Below are positions 26,923 to 36,289 of a stretch of DNA of 64,000 nt, in pieces (the first letter of the stretch is position 1; each line of letters begins with the position of its first letter). Under the pieces are notes generated by a model, which worked only from the letters and a program-made list of their open reading frames with translations, was not told the DNA's origin and ran no database searches. This stretch comes from Pseudoalteromonas sp. UG3-2 (GTDB lineage Bacteria > Pseudomonadota > Gammaproteobacteria > Enterobacterales > Alteromonadaceae): NCBI RefSeq assembly GCF_037120705.1, contig NZ_JAWLJU010000001.1:682001-746000 (forward strand), given 5' to 3'. The position numbers and the translations under genes were made by a program.

Positions 26923-26976
26923 ATTGCAAATAATCTCTTTTTCACTCTGGCTCATCGAATTATTCCCTGCTATTGT

Positions 26977-26992
26977 AGACGTCTAGACATAC
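26977..26992 (+). promoter_or_regulatory. tandem MetJ box in front of asd
   Basis: AGACGTCT is an exact match to the E. coli met-box consensus and is followed without gap by AGACATAC (5-6 of 8 matching), the 8-bp tandem arrangement that a pair of MetJ dimers binds. It lies 44 bp upstream of the asd start codon. Repression by MetJ with S-adenosylmethionine would fit, as asd feeds methionine synthesis. Confidence 0.7.
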
Positions 26993-27035
26993 GACTCACG
27001 CAATGATCCGTATTAACCAGAATGAAGGCATAAAT

Positions 27036-28154
27036 ATGAAAAAAGTAGGACTCGTCGGCTGGCGTGGCATGGTTGGCTCTGTACTGATGGAGCGTATGCA
27101 ACAAGAAAATGATTTTAGCGGCATTGATGCCCATTTCTTCACTACCTCACAAGCTGGCCAACTTGGCCCTTGTTTTGCAGGTACAGGAGAAGCAAAACCA
27201 CTGCTGGATGCCACTGATACCGAAGCATTACAGCAAATGGACATTATTATTTCTTGTCAGGGTGGCGACTACACCAACGCCGTATACCCGTCATTGCGTG
27301 AACAAGGCTGGGATGGCTATTGGATAGACGCAGCATCGGCATTACGAATGGCCAATGACAGTATCATTGTACTCGACCCGGTCAATCGCGATGTTATTGA
27401 ACAAGGCTTGGAGCAGGGCGTGAAAACCTTTGTCGGTGGCAACTGTACCGTTTCACTGATGTTGCTTGCTCTGGGCGGTTTATTTGAACAAGACTTAATC
27501 GAGTGGGTCAGTCCAATGACCTACCAAGCCGCTTCTGGCGCTGGTGCTCGAAATATGCGTGAATTATTAACTCAAATGGGTGAAATTCACAGCTCAGTCA
27601 AAGCACTGCTCGATGACCCCAGCTCAGCTATTCTGGAAATCGATAAGCTAGTGGCCGATAAAATTAAAGACGAGGCATTACCCCAAGATCAATTTGGCGT
27701 ACCACTGGCTGGTAGCTTAATTCCTTGGATTGACGTTGCCATGGAGTCAGGCCAAAGCAAAGAAGAATGGAAAGCCGAGGTTGAAGCGAATAAAATTCTT
27801 GGTTCGGCAAAACAGCCTATTCCAGTGGATGGCTTGTGTGTCCGTGTGGGTGCCATGCGTTGTCACGCCCAAGCGCTAACAATAAAGCTACGAGAGAATC
27901 GCAGCGTTGCCGAAATAGAAGCCATACTGGCCGAGCATAATGAGTGGGTCAAAGTCATTCCTAATGAGCGTGATGCCAGTACTCAACAATTAACGCCTGT
28001 GCATGTCACTGGCACCTTGGATATCCCCATCGGGCGCATTCGTAAGCTCAGCATGGGCGATATGTACATAAGCGCATTTACTGTGGGCGACCAATTGCTT
28101 TGGGGCGCCGCTGAGCCACTTCGCCGCATGTTAAAAATTATCGTCGGCGCGTAA
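27036..28154 (+). CDS. asd: aspartate-semialdehyde dehydrogenase
   Basis: NADPH-dependent reduction of aspartyl-phosphate to aspartate semialdehyde, the branch point to lysine/diaminopimelate, threonine and methionine. The 372-aa protein is collinear with E. coli Asd: [18 protein letters not shown] (NADP-binding loop), [30 protein letters not shown] with the catalytic cysteine, [17 protein letters not shown] and [18 protein letters not shown] 27036 follows GAAGG at 7 bp; a frame extension to 27003 is not needed. It appears monocistronic, with a MetJ-type box upstream and a probable terminator downstream. Confidence 0.97.
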   Translation: MKKVGLVGWRGMVGSVLMERMQQENDFSGIDAHFFTTSQAGQLGPCFAGTGEAKPLLDATDTEALQQMDIIISCQGGDYTNAVYPSLREQGWDGYWIDAASALRMANDSIIVLDPVNRDVIEQGLEQGVKTFVGGNCTVSLMLLALGGLFEQDLIEWVSPMTYQAASGAGARNMRELLTQMGEIHSSVKALLDDPSSAILEIDKLVADKIKDEALPQDQFGVPLAGSLIPWIDVAMESGQSKEEWKAEVEANKILGSAKQPIPVDGLCVRVGAMRCHAQALTIKLRENRSVAEIEAILAEHNEWVKVIPNERDASTQQLTPVHVTGTLDIPIGRIRKLSMGDMYISAFTVGDQLLWGAAEPLRRMLKIIVGA

Positions 28155-28161
28155 TTCTAGG

Positions 28162-28183
28162 GTGTCGCCTGTTGTGGCGGCAC
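28162..28183 (+). terminator. possible terminator after asd
   Basis: GTGTCGCC (28162-28169) pairs with GGCGGCAC (28176-28183) including one G-U pair. The tail TGTCATTTTCT is weak. Confidence 0.4.
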
Positions 28184-28291
28184 TGTCATTTTCTGCAATT
28201 CACCTAGCACATCTTGCGTTACAAAATAAGCATGCAATTTTGATTCAAACTCTGGCAAACTAGTTACTAACTTAGTTCCAAGAGAAAAACA

Positions 28292-30094
28292 ATGAAAGCC
28301 ATTTCCCTAACCGCAGCGGCCATTCTAGTGGCGCTAACTGGATGTCAAACCATCAATCACAACACGGAAGTTGTTGCCACACAACAACAAACAATCAGCC
28401 AAAATCAACTGGTTAATGACTTAAGTGAGCAATATTTTGCAGAGTCACTGGCGATGAGCCCAGTGTATGGTACTTACTTAGGTAAGCCTAATGTGAACCA
28501 TAAATTTAACCCTCCAACCACAGCAGAAACACTGGCGCAGAGCAAAGCATTGCTGCAAAAGTACCAAGCCAAACTAAACCAGGTAGACGCCAGTAAACTC
28601 AGTGGCCAAGCAAAACTAAGCTATGAAATTCTTAAGCGCGATCTTGCTTTTAGTTTACAAGGCTTTGAGTTCCCAAGTCACCTAATGCCAATCAACCAAA
28701 TGTCAGGCATGCATAACATTTTTGCCGGCTTTGGCTCAGGGCAAAGCGCGCAGCCATTTAATAGCGTAAAAGACTATCAAGACTTTATTCAACGTGCACA
28801 AGGCTTTGTCGTCTGGCTTGACGGCGTAAAGACTAATATGCGCCAAGGCATAGAAGTGGGCGTAGTGTTGCCAAAAGCGCTCACAAAAAAACTCATCCCG
28901 CAGTTTGAATCTCATGTGGTAAGCGACGCAACGAAATCCGTTTTTTGGGGCCCAATCAACAATTTCCCAGAAAGCTTCAGTGACGCTGAAAAACAACAGC
29001 TTAAGGCGCAATACCAAGACATGGTGGTGAACACCTTGGTACCTGCCTATCGTGATATGACCGACTTCCTTAAACAAGAGTATTTACCCAATAGTCGTGA
29101 CTCTGTTGGTTACAGTGCTCTGCCGAATGGCAAAGCCTGGTATGAATATCAAATCGCTAACCACACCACGCTGCAATTAAGCGCCGATGAAATCCACCAA
29201 TTAGGCCTAGAAGAAGTCGCGCGGATCCGCAGTGAAATGGAGTGGGTTAAAGAGCAGATGCAATTTGATGGCGATCTTCAAGCTTTCTTTACCTTTCTTC
29301 GTGAAGATGAACAATTCTATTTTAACTCCGCTGATGAGCTCATCGCCGCTTACGAAGACGTAAAACAAAAGATCGATGCACGAGTACCACAATTATTCAA
29401 TATTCAGCCAAAAGCAGATTACGAGGTAAAATTGGTTGAAGCGTACCGAGCGCAATCGGCGGCAGGAGCATCCTATGCTGCGCCAGCACCAGATGGTAGC
29501 CGACCCGGCGTGTTCTACATCAATGCCCATAATTTAAAAGCACAGCCAAAATTTTTAGTGGAGACCCTTTCAATCCACGAAGCGGCCCCCGGCCACCATT
29601 TTCAGATTGCTTTACAGCAAGAAGTGGAGGGGTTACCGAGCTTTAGAAAATTTGGCGGCTACACGGTATTCGCAGAAGGTTGGGCATTGTATGCAGAGAG
29701 TTTAGGCAAGTCTTTAGGGTTATTTACCGATCCTATGATGTGGTATGGCCGTTTAGTCGATGAGCAACTTCGTGCCATGCGTCTTGTGGTTGATACCGGT
29801 ATTCATGCTAAAGGCTGGAGTCGCGAGCAAGCCATTGAATTTATGCTCGACAATTCTTCCATGGCAGAGTCGGATGTTACCGCCGAGGTTGAGCGATACA
29901 TAGGCTGGCCTGGTCAAGCGGTCTCTTATAAGGTAGGGCAATTCAAAATTCAAGAATTAAGAGACTACAGTGAAAAGGCCTTAGGCGACAAATTCGATAT
30001 TAAGGCATTTCATAGCCAAATTTTAATTGATGGCGCATTACCCATGCCCATTCTGGAAGATAAAATTAAAGCCTGGGTACACAGCCAGATTTAG
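28292..30094 (+). CDS. DUF885-family lipoprotein, putative zinc metallopeptidase
   Basis: A 600-aa lipoprotein (signal AAILVALTGC, Cys19, followed by Gln so probably outer membrane). DUF885 proteins share a thermolysin-like fold; the key motif IHEAAPGHHFQ is visible (about residue 430), an HExxxGHH variant of the zinc site, followed by GYTVFAEGWALYAESLG with a candidate third ligand Glu. Other family marks are YYLGKP-like LGKPNVNHKF near the N-terminus and RPGVFYINAHNL. Marine bacteria carry many copies, presumed to trim peptides in the periplasm. The exact substrate is unknown. It is transcribed alone. Confidence 0.88.
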   Translation: MKAISLTAAAILVALTGCQTINHNTEVVATQQQTISQNQLVNDLSEQYFAESLAMSPVYGTYLGKPNVNHKFNPPTTAETLAQSKALLQKYQAKLNQVDASKLSGQAKLSYEILKRDLAFSLQGFEFPSHLMPINQMSGMHNIFAGFGSGQSAQPFNSVKDYQDFIQRAQGFVVWLDGVKTNMRQGIEVGVVLPKALTKKLIPQFESHVVSDATKSVFWGPINNFPESFSDAEKQQLKAQYQDMVVNTLVPAYRDMTDFLKQEYLPNSRDSVGYSALPNGKAWYEYQIANHTTLQLSADEIHQLGLEEVARIRSEMEWVKEQMQFDGDLQAFFTFLREDEQFYFNSADELIAAYEDVKQKIDARVPQLFNIQPKADYEVKLVEAYRAQSAAGASYAAPAPDGSRPGVFYINAHNLKAQPKFLVETLSIHEAAPGHHFQIALQQEVEGLPSFRKFGGYTVFAEGWALYAESLGKSLGLFTDPMMWYGRLVDEQLRAMRLVVDTGIHAKGWSREQAIEFMLDNSSMAESDVTAEVERYIGWPGQAVSYKVGQFKIQELRDYSEKALGDKFDIKAFHSQILIDGALPMPILEDKIKAWVHSQI

Positions 30095-30142
30095 CCACAA
30101 TTTGCCGCTAAGCCAGATCACGTTGGCTTAGCTGTTACGGCT

Positions 30143-30643
30143 TTACCCTAACCAAAACTGCGCATATAGCTTGGGAAGTTCGGCTTTGAGTTGCTTGGGT
30201 TTGTTTTTAAACTTTTTACCTTGCGGAGGAAAGTTGATCACACTGTGGTAGGGTAACTCTGCGTCGCTCTTTTGCTCATACAATAAACCAGCGACCAAAT
30301 CGAGCTCGTCAATAAACGGGTAGGGTAGATCATCTTTATAAGCAATATTGAATTTCTCTGCCAGGTTATCAGGCTCTGCGGTTAACACACTGACGGCATC
30401 TGGCCCGCGGCTGATCACCCAATTGCAGAAATCAAGAAAATCATATTCACTGTTGCAGCCGGCAATCACATAGGCCACTTTCCAATTATCCCAATGCCAT
30501 AAAGCTCTAAGCTCTTTACTGTAAATGCCATCGAACTTTGCGAGCTCTTCACTTGAAAGCACTTGCAGTCGCTCATTGAGGTAGCTGTTGTCGTTACATT
30601 GTGTTGGTGCTGTCACTAGTTGCCAAAATCGCGCAAGTTCCAT
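30143..30643 (-). CDS. DUF4240 domain protein
   Basis: A 166-aa cytosolic protein with the DUF4240 layout: MELARFWQLV at the N-terminus, a middle YLNERLQVLSSEELAKFDGIY, LRALWHWDNWKVAYVIAGCNSEYDFLDFCNWVISRG, then AVSVLTAEPDNLAE. The family often resembles the WGR/SMI1-like regulators and immunity proteins, but no function is established. No signal peptide. It converges on the DUF885 gene; an inverted repeat GCTAAGCCA/TGGCTTAGC (30107-30132) lies between the two stop codons. Confidence 0.72.
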   Translation of the reverse strand: MELARFWQLVTAPTQCNDNSYLNERLQVLSSEELAKFDGIYSKELRALWHWDNWKVAYVIAGCNSEYDFLDFCNWVISRGPDAVSVLTAEPDNLAEKFNIAYKDDLPYPFIDELDLVAGLLYEQKSDAELPYHSVINFPPQGKKFKNKPKQLKAELPKLYAQFWLG

Positions 30644-30701
30644 GTTATTACCTTATTGCGAACAATTGCGCGATTATAGCCAGTTGTGCTTTTAGAGTAA
30701 A

Positions 30702-31199
30702 TTAGCCTTTCAGTGCTTTGTCACCGCGACCAATACCTACGGCGCCAGAGCGTACCAATTCAATCAGGTCACTTTCATGGCGTAATAAATCCAAAAACGA
30801 CTCGAGCCGCTCGCTGTCAGCCACCATTTGCAAAATATAACTTTGTTTACCCATATCGATGATCACAGCCTGAAAAACATCCGCGACGCGGTTAATGGCC
30901 GCGCGCGTGGCTTCATCGCGAGCAAATACTTTCACCAACAGCAATTCGCGCTCGATATGCTGCATTTCAGTTAAATCGATGACTTTGAGTACATCGACAA
31001 TTTTGTTTACTTGTTTGGTGATCTGCTCAACAATTCTGTCATCCCCTTGCGTGGTAATGGTGATCCGCGATAAGGTTTTATCCGCTGTAGTTCCCACGGT
31101 TAAACTGTCAATGTTATAGGCCCGTTGCGAAAACAGTCCCACAATTCTAGACAGTGAACCCGGTTCGTTTTCAAGTAAAATGGACAAAATTCTTTTCAT
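30702..31199 (-). CDS. ilvH: acetolactate synthase, small regulatory subunit
   Basis: Regulatory subunit that activates the catalytic subunit and confers valine feedback. The 165-aa protein begins [36 protein letters not shown], the ACT domain that binds valine (Gly14, Asn11/Asn29-type contacts of E. coli IlvH), and continues with a second ACT-like domain. The start at 31199 overlaps the stop of ilvI by one base (TAATG), a classical coupled arrangement; a longer frame to 31226 is rejected. Confidence 0.96.
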   Translation of the reverse strand: MKRILSILLENEPGSLSRIVGLFSQRAYNIDSLTVGTTADKTLSRITITTQGDDRIVEQITKQVNKIVDVLKVIDLTEMQHIERELLLVKVFARDEATRAAINRVADVFQAVIIDMGKQSYILQMVADSERLESFLDLLRHESDLIELVRSGAVGIGRGDKALKG

Positions 31200-32920
31200 T
31201 ATGCTCTTACTCCCTTTTTCAACCACATTTCGTCCACAGCACCTTGCTTTATTTGCATCGGATAAACATGCTCTGACTCGTCGACCAAAATGTCTAAAAA
31301 CACCAATCTATCTTTGATTGCAAAGGCCCGTTCAAGTGCTGGCGCTAATTGCTCTGGTGTATCAACGCGGATCCCAACATGGCCGTAACTTTCTGCTAGT
31401 GCGACGAAATCAGGTAAAGATTCCATGTAAGAACTGGAATGACGACCTTCATACATCATGTCTTGCCATTGCCTTACCATGCCAAGGGAACGGTTATTTA
31501 GTGAAACCACTTTGACAGCCAAACCATACTGTAAACAGGTGGATAACTCTTGTATGTTCATCTGAATAGAGCCATCGCCAGTAACACAAAGCACTTCGTT
31601 GTCAGGAAATGCCATTTTCACGCCCATCGCGGCCGGCAAGCCAAATCCCATGGTGCCAAGGCCTCCGGAATTAATCCATTGCCGTGGTGATTTGAATGGA
31701 TAATATTGCGCGGCAAACATTTGGTGCTGACCGACATCGGAGCACACGTAAGCATTGCCATCGGTTAACTGGTAAAGCGACTCAATGACAGTTTGTGGCT
31801 TAATTTTTTCAACCCCTGGGGTGTATGCCAAGCATTGTTGTGAACGCCATACCGTGATTTGTTGCCACCAATCCTCTTGCGCAGCTCTATCAATGCGCTT
31901 TTCACTGCGCTCTATCCCAGTAAGTAATTGTTCTATCACGGTGTCTAAACAACCCACCACGGGAATGTGCGCTTTGATGGTTTTTGAAATAGACGTGGGG
32001 TCGACATCAACGTGAACAATTTTAGCGTTAGGACAAAACTTTTTAACGTTGTTGGTGACGCGGTCGTCAAAGCGTGCACCGAGTGCCAAAATAACATCGG
32101 CATTGGCCATGGCTTTGTTGGCTTCTAAGCTGCCATGCATGCCTAACATACCAATGAAATTAGGGTGAGTGCCACTGATCCCCCCCAAACCCATCAAGGT
32201 GTTGGTGATAGGCGCATTAAGTTTTTCAACCAACTCGGTAAGCTTCTGTGAAGTGTTGGACAGTACTACGCCGCCACCGGAATAGATCACCAATCTTTTG
32301 GCTTCAATAATGGCATCAACCGCTTTGCGGATCTGTTTCGAATGACCTTTAACATTAGGGTTGTAGGTGCGCATTGATACTGTATCAGGCATGATAAAAT
32401 CAAAACCTAGTGCGGGATTCAATATGTCTTTAGGCAGCTCAACCACAACTGGCCCAGGCCGGCCTGAACGAGCAAGGTAAAATGCTTTTGCTAACACCGC
32501 CGGAATTTGCTCAGCATCGCGACAGTTAAAACTGTGCTTAACAATGGGTCTAGAACAACCGACAATGTCTGTTTCTTGAAAAGCATCGTCACCAATCAGG
32601 TTAGATGGAACTTGGCCTGAAAGCACTACCATAGGAATAGAGTCCATATAGGCGGTAGCGATACCGGTAACACAGTTAGTCGCACCAGGACCGCTGGTGG
32701 CCAACACCACGCCTACTTCGCCTGTTGCTCTGGCATAACCATCGGCCATATGGGTAGCCGCTTGCTCATGGCGCACTAGTACATGCTCGATGTCATTTTG
32801 CTGAAACAGTGCGTCGTACAAGTCCAGCACCGAACCCCCAGGGTAACCAAAGATATACCTTACATTCAGTGCGCTTAGCGCTTTTACCACCAGCTCTGAG
32901 CCATTAAATTGCTCTGCCAT
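31199..32920 (-). CDS. ilvI: acetolactate synthase, large catalytic subunit
   Basis: ThDP- and FAD-dependent condensation of pyruvate with pyruvate or 2-oxobutyrate, first common step of Ile/Val (and Leu) synthesis. 573 aa. N-terminal [34 protein letters not shown] with the catalytic Glu, [20 protein letters not shown], and the C-terminal ThDP site [20 protein letters not shown] followed by [12 protein letters not shown]. Paired with ilvH. The 5' leader encodes an Ile/Leu/Val-rich peptide and a terminator (below), so expression is attenuated by charged branched-chain tRNAs; IlvGM of E. coli is controlled in the same way. Confidence 0.96.
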   Translation of the reverse strand: MAEQFNGSELVVKALSALNVRYIFGYPGGSVLDLYDALFQQNDIEHVLVRHEQAATHMADGYARATGEVGVVLATSGPGATNCVTGIATAYMDSIPMVVLSGQVPSNLIGDDAFQETDIVGCSRPIVKHSFNCRDAEQIPAVLAKAFYLARSGRPGPVVVELPKDILNPALGFDFIMPDTVSMRTYNPNVKGHSKQIRKAVDAIIEAKRLVIYSGGGVVLSNTSQKLTELVEKLNAPITNTLMGLGGISGTHPNFIGMLGMHGSLEANKAMANADVILALGARFDDRVTNNVKKFCPNAKIVHVDVDPTSISKTIKAHIPVVGCLDTVIEQLLTGIERSEKRIDRAAQEDWWQQITVWRSQQCLAYTPGVEKIKPQTVIESLYQLTDGNAYVCSDVGQHQMFAAQYYPFKSPRQWINSGGLGTMGFGLPAAMGVKMAFPDNEVLCVTGDGSIQMNIQELSTCLQYGLAVKVVSLNNRSLGMVRQWQDMMYEGRHSSSYMESLPDFVALAESYGHVGIRVDTPEQLAPALERAFAIKDRLVFLDILVDESEHVYPMQIKQGAVDEMWLKKGVRA

Positions 32921-32967
32921 TGCCTCATTCCTCGTTGCTGTATTGCTGTTATGTTTGCTTTTTCAAT

Positions 32968-32993
32968 AAAAAACCCCGCTGGTTGCGGGGTTT
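32968..32993 (-). terminator. ilv attenuator (leader terminator)
   Basis: On the minus strand AAACCCCGC AACCA GCGGGGTTT (32993-32971) is followed by a run of T, ending 48 bp before ilvI. An upstream leader segment, AGCGGGGAGC (33022-33013), can pair with the CCCCGC arm instead, giving the alternative antiterminator hairpin. Together with the leader peptide this is a complete attenuator. Confidence 0.85.
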
Positions 32994-33028
32994 GTGATTT
33001 ATTTCAAGTAATAGCTCCCCGCTGAACT

Positions 33029-33082
33029 CTATGTTGAGACCAGTACCACCACGAGAACGATTAGTTGAAATAAATGTTGCAT
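33029..33082 (-). CDS. ilvL: ilv operon leader peptide
   Basis: ATG at 33082 opens a 17-codon frame, MQHLFQLIVLVVVLVST, ending at TAG. Of 17 residues ten are Leu, Ile or Val, including the run LIVLVVVLV. The gene is too short for routine callers. Ribosome stalling at these codons when the branched-chain tRNAs are uncharged would free the antiterminator and allow transcription into ilvI. The remaining gap to 33280 holds the promoter listed next. Confidence 0.9.
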   Translation of the reverse strand: MQHLFQLIVLVVVLVST

Positions 33083-33130
33083 GACCATTACCTGTTATAT
33101 TTGACTGTTAACTAGCCTACACAGTATTGA

Positions 33131-33158
33131 ATAGTAATTCCAGTTAATACCATTTCAA
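33131..33158 (-). promoter_or_regulatory. probable ilvL-ilvIH promoter
   Basis: On the minus strand TTGAAA (33158-33153) and TACTAT (33136-33131) are separated by 16 bp, placing the transcript start about 40 nt before the leader peptide. ATTTCAA/TTGAAAT copies at 33151-33180 form overlapping inverted repeats and could bind a regulator such as Lrp; that is speculation. Confidence 0.45.
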
Positions 33159-33280
33159 ATAATGAAATATAGCATTTCAATTTAAAATTAACTTTCCTGT
33201 GAATTTTTTATTCCTTTATCAAGGGTGTGGTTACCAATAACACTGCTAAACTAACAACAGGTTCATCAAGAGGCATACTC

Positions 33281-36265
33281 ATGCAACTTTCACCTACTAT
33301 CATTTTTTGGCTTAGCATCTTATTTAGCTCTGTTACTGTGGCACAAACAGTCAACCCTGAACGCATTATTTATTGGCACGAAAAGCAATTAGGCAGGTCA
33401 GTAAGCGACTATGAGCGTGAGCAAATTCTAAAACGCTACGTCGCCGACTTGACCCCAAAAGCAGCCATCAGACCGCCTTTTGTTGTCAAAGCCCAGGCAA
33501 CAATAACTAATCGCTGGCAACAGCAAACTATCAACAGCAGTGCCACCGTTTTAAACCAAGCGCGAGTACTGGCCATTTTGGTGGACTTTTCCGATCTACC
33601 CCATGATGACAATCAGTTACAGCCGTCTGACACGGATATGTATTATCCAAGCTACCCCAGTAGTCATTATAACAATTTGCTTTTTAGCGATACTGGCTAC
33701 AGCGGACCAAATGGTGAAGTGTTGCAAACGGCCACCCAATATTATCAAGCAGCATCTGGGGGCTCATTACAATTAACCGGCGCGGTAATTGGTTGGATCC
33801 GTGCTGACCAAAACGCCGCCTATTATGGTAAGCGAGAAGGCGAAACGCGTGATCTTAGAGCAGAAGAGTTGGTGTTTGAGGCCATCAGTAAGGCTGTTGC
33901 CAATAATGACATCGATTTAGCAAGCTTTGATAACACCGACCTCCATGATTTAGACGGCGATGGTAACCGCTTCGAGCCGGACGGTGTTATCGATCACGTA
34001 ATGCTATTTCATTCCAGTATCGGCGAGGAGGCAGGAGGGGGAGTGTTAGGCACTGACGCCATTTGGTCGCACCGTTTTTTCGTCTTTAATAACAGCAATC
34101 AACCCCGCGATATACCGGGAAGTGACTATAAGGTGTTTAATTACACCATTAACCCCATTGATGCCGCGATTGGTGTGGTGGTGCATGAGTTTGGCCATGA
34201 GTTGGGACTTCCGGATGAGTACGACCTCAATGACAATACGATTGGCGAGCCAGTTGCACTATGGTCTGTGATGTCTTCTGGTAGTTACGTAGGGGCGTTA
34301 TCAGGGGATAAACCGAGTCAATTTTCAGCAAAAAATTTAGAGTACTTACAGCAACAATACGGAGGAAACTGGTTAAATCAACGCACATTTACATTGCCAG
34401 AATTAAGCGCGGGCCAAACTCTCACTCTTTCTGACAGTAGTGTTAATAATGGTCAGGTCAATCAAGTTAAAATAGCACTTCCCCCATTGTTAGAAGAGTT
34501 TGTTCCGCCATTAGCAGGAGACTACCATTATTACTCCGGGCAAGGGGATGGACTTAACAATCAAGCTAGCTTTGTTGTTCGCCTACCCGACAGTGATGAA
34601 CTTACCTTGTCCATGTTAGCCAACTACAGCATTGAGCTTAATTACGATTTTTTCCAAGTGCTGGTTAACGGCGAAGCCATTGCCGGCAATACCACTTCAT
34701 CAAGCCACCCGATATACCCCAGCATTAAGCATTACATGGATGGTGAGTCTGCGGTATTTGGTGCCAACCCAGTAACATTAGAGTTTGATTTATCCTCTTA
34801 TCGCACTCAAGAAGTGACGGTAACACTCAGATATCAGACCGACGCCATTGACACCCTCAAAGGGGTTTTGGTGGATAATTTGCAGATAAGTACAGCAACA
34901 GAAGTGATTTACAGCAATACCGCTGAACCCGGTTTCAACCTCAATTATGCTGGCTTTCGTAAGTTGGCAAGCTATCGTGCCATGGCGCCACACGCCTATT
35001 ATGCCCAATTACGTTCACACCGTGGACTGGATGCGGGCTTGGCTCTGGCCAGTTATAATACAGGGGTGTTAGCTTGGTATAGTAATGATAATGTTGATAA
35101 TAATTCAACTTCGCTGCACCCAGGTAGTGGCGATCTGTTAGTGGTTGATGTCGATCAACAACCGATATACAAAGCAGATGGCACCAGCCCAGCGAGCAGT
35201 ATTATTCAAGTAAGAGATGCCGCCATGCGATTGGCTCAACAACGGCCGGGGCTCGGCGATCAGGATTTAGCAGCAATAAGCTTGTTTGACGACCGAGAAA
35301 ATTATCAGTTTGCCATACAGCCAGAATCTGGGGTGAAACTGCCGGCATTCGGCGCCGCGATAGAACTCACTGCCATAACAGAGGATGCCAGCGCAGCTGA
35401 AATATTACTGAGCTACCAAAGTTCACCTAGCATCAACAGTGAAATAAACCAAAGCATCGTTGACTTTAGTACTTCGGGCTTACTGTTAAATGAAAGCGAT
35501 CAGTTTTTATGGCGGTTTGGTGATGGTAATAGTAGCGATAGGTTAACGACGACACATAATTATCAATCGCCTGGGGTGTATGACGTTACATTTACCCAAA
35601 CAGATCAACTGGGCAATGCTGAAACCTTAGCAACTCAGGTGACTATCACTGACGTTGTGCAGACGCCACTTAGCTTAAGCGATTTAACTGTGACGCAAAG
35701 CGGCCAAAGTGTGCTTTTCTCAATTGCCGTCTCTGGCGGATCCACTCCCTATCAAATTGAGTGGCAATTTGGTGAAGGCAATAACGCCACTGGTGCCGTA
35801 GTAGAACATACTTATAGCCTAAGCGGTGACTATCAAGTAGAGGTGACAGTTAGCGATGATGACAACCAATCACGCTCGCAAACCACAACCGTATCCATAG
35901 AGGTGCCAATTACTTTAGAAGCCAGTGCCACAACCAACAACCTTTCTGCTACTTTCATGGCAGCCGCCACTGGCGGGGATGGCAATTATCAAGCAAGCTG
36001 GGATTTTGGTGACGGCCAACAAGGGCAGGGGTTATCTACCAGCCACAGTTACGCCACTGCGGGGACATATAATGTAGTCTTGAGCTTAAGTGACGGTCTT
36101 GGACAAACGGTAACTGGAAGCGTAGAGATCACCGTTACAGCTGCACCAACAACGCCGCCGCCAACAGACGAGCAGGGCGAGTCAACGGGTTCATCAGGAG
36201 GGAGTATGAGTTTCGTAATTGCACTAAGTGCGCTGGTGGGCTTTATAAGAAGGCGGTACAAATAG
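33281..36265 (+). CDS. secreted M6-type metalloprotease with PKD repeats and GlyGly-CTERM tail
   Basis: Large extracellular zinc protease, 994 aa. ATG 33281 lies 7 bp after AAGAGG and gives a clean signal peptide (IIFWLSILFSSVTVAQ); an in-frame GTG at 33227 is less likely. The catalytic site is HEFGH at 302-306 followed by ELGLPDEYD, as in immune inhibitor A / M6 enzymes. A conserved ARVLAILVDFSDLPHDD opens the catalytic domain. A discoidin/MAM-like beta region precedes three PKD-like repeats (VDFSTSG, WQFGEGNNATGAVVEHTYS, WDFGDGQQGQGLSTSHSYA). The C-terminus SSGGSMSFVIALSALVG then RRR is a GlyGly-CTERM signal, handled by rhombosortase after type II secretion. Likely scavenges protein outside the cell. 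Confidence 0.9.
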   Translation: MQLSPTIIFWLSILFSSVTVAQTVNPERIIYWHEKQLGRSVSDYEREQILKRYVADLTPKAAIRPPFVVKAQATITNRWQQQTINSSATVLNQARVLAILVDFSDLPHDDNQLQPSDTDMYYPSYPSSHYNNLLFSDTGYSGPNGEVLQTATQYYQAASGGSLQLTGAVIGWIRADQNAAYYGKREGETRDLRAEELVFEAISKAVANNDIDLASFDNTDLHDLDGDGNRFEPDGVIDHVMLFHSSIGEEAGGGVLGTDAIWSHRFFVFNNSNQPRDIPGSDYKVFNYTINPIDAAIGVVVHEFGHELGLPDEYDLNDNTIGEPVALWSVMSSGSYVGALSGDKPSQFSAKNLEYLQQQYGGNWLNQRTFTLPELSAGQTLTLSDSSVNNGQVNQVKIALPPLLEEFVPPLAGDYHYYSGQGDGLNNQASFVVRLPDSDELTLSMLANYSIELNYDFFQVLVNGEAIAGNTTSSSHPIYPSIKHYMDGESAVFGANPVTLEFDLSSYRTQEVTVTLRYQTDAIDTLKGVLVDNLQISTATEVIYSNTAEPGFNLNYAGFRKLASYRAMAPHAYYAQLRSHRGLDAGLALASYNTGVLAWYSNDNVDNNSTSLHPGSGDLLVVDVDQQPIYKADGTSPASSIIQVRDAAMRLAQQRPGLGDQDLAAISLFDDRENYQFAIQPESGVKLPAFGAAIELTAITEDASAAEILLSYQSSPSINSEINQSIVDFSTSGLLLNESDQFLWRFGDGNSSDRLTTTHNYQSPGVYDVTFTQTDQLGNAETLATQVTITDVVQTPLSLSDLTVTQSGQSVLFSIAVSGGSTPYQIEWQFGEGNNATGAVVEHTYSLSGDYQVEVTVSDDDNQSRSQTTTVSIEVPITLEASATTNNLSATFMAAATGGDGNYQASWDFGDGQQGQGLSTSHSYATAGTYNVVLSLSDGLGQTVTGSVEITVTAAPTTPPPTDEQGESTGSSGGSMSFVIALSALVGFIRRRYK

Positions 36266-36289
36266 CTACCGCCTAAGCTCTGACTTTTA

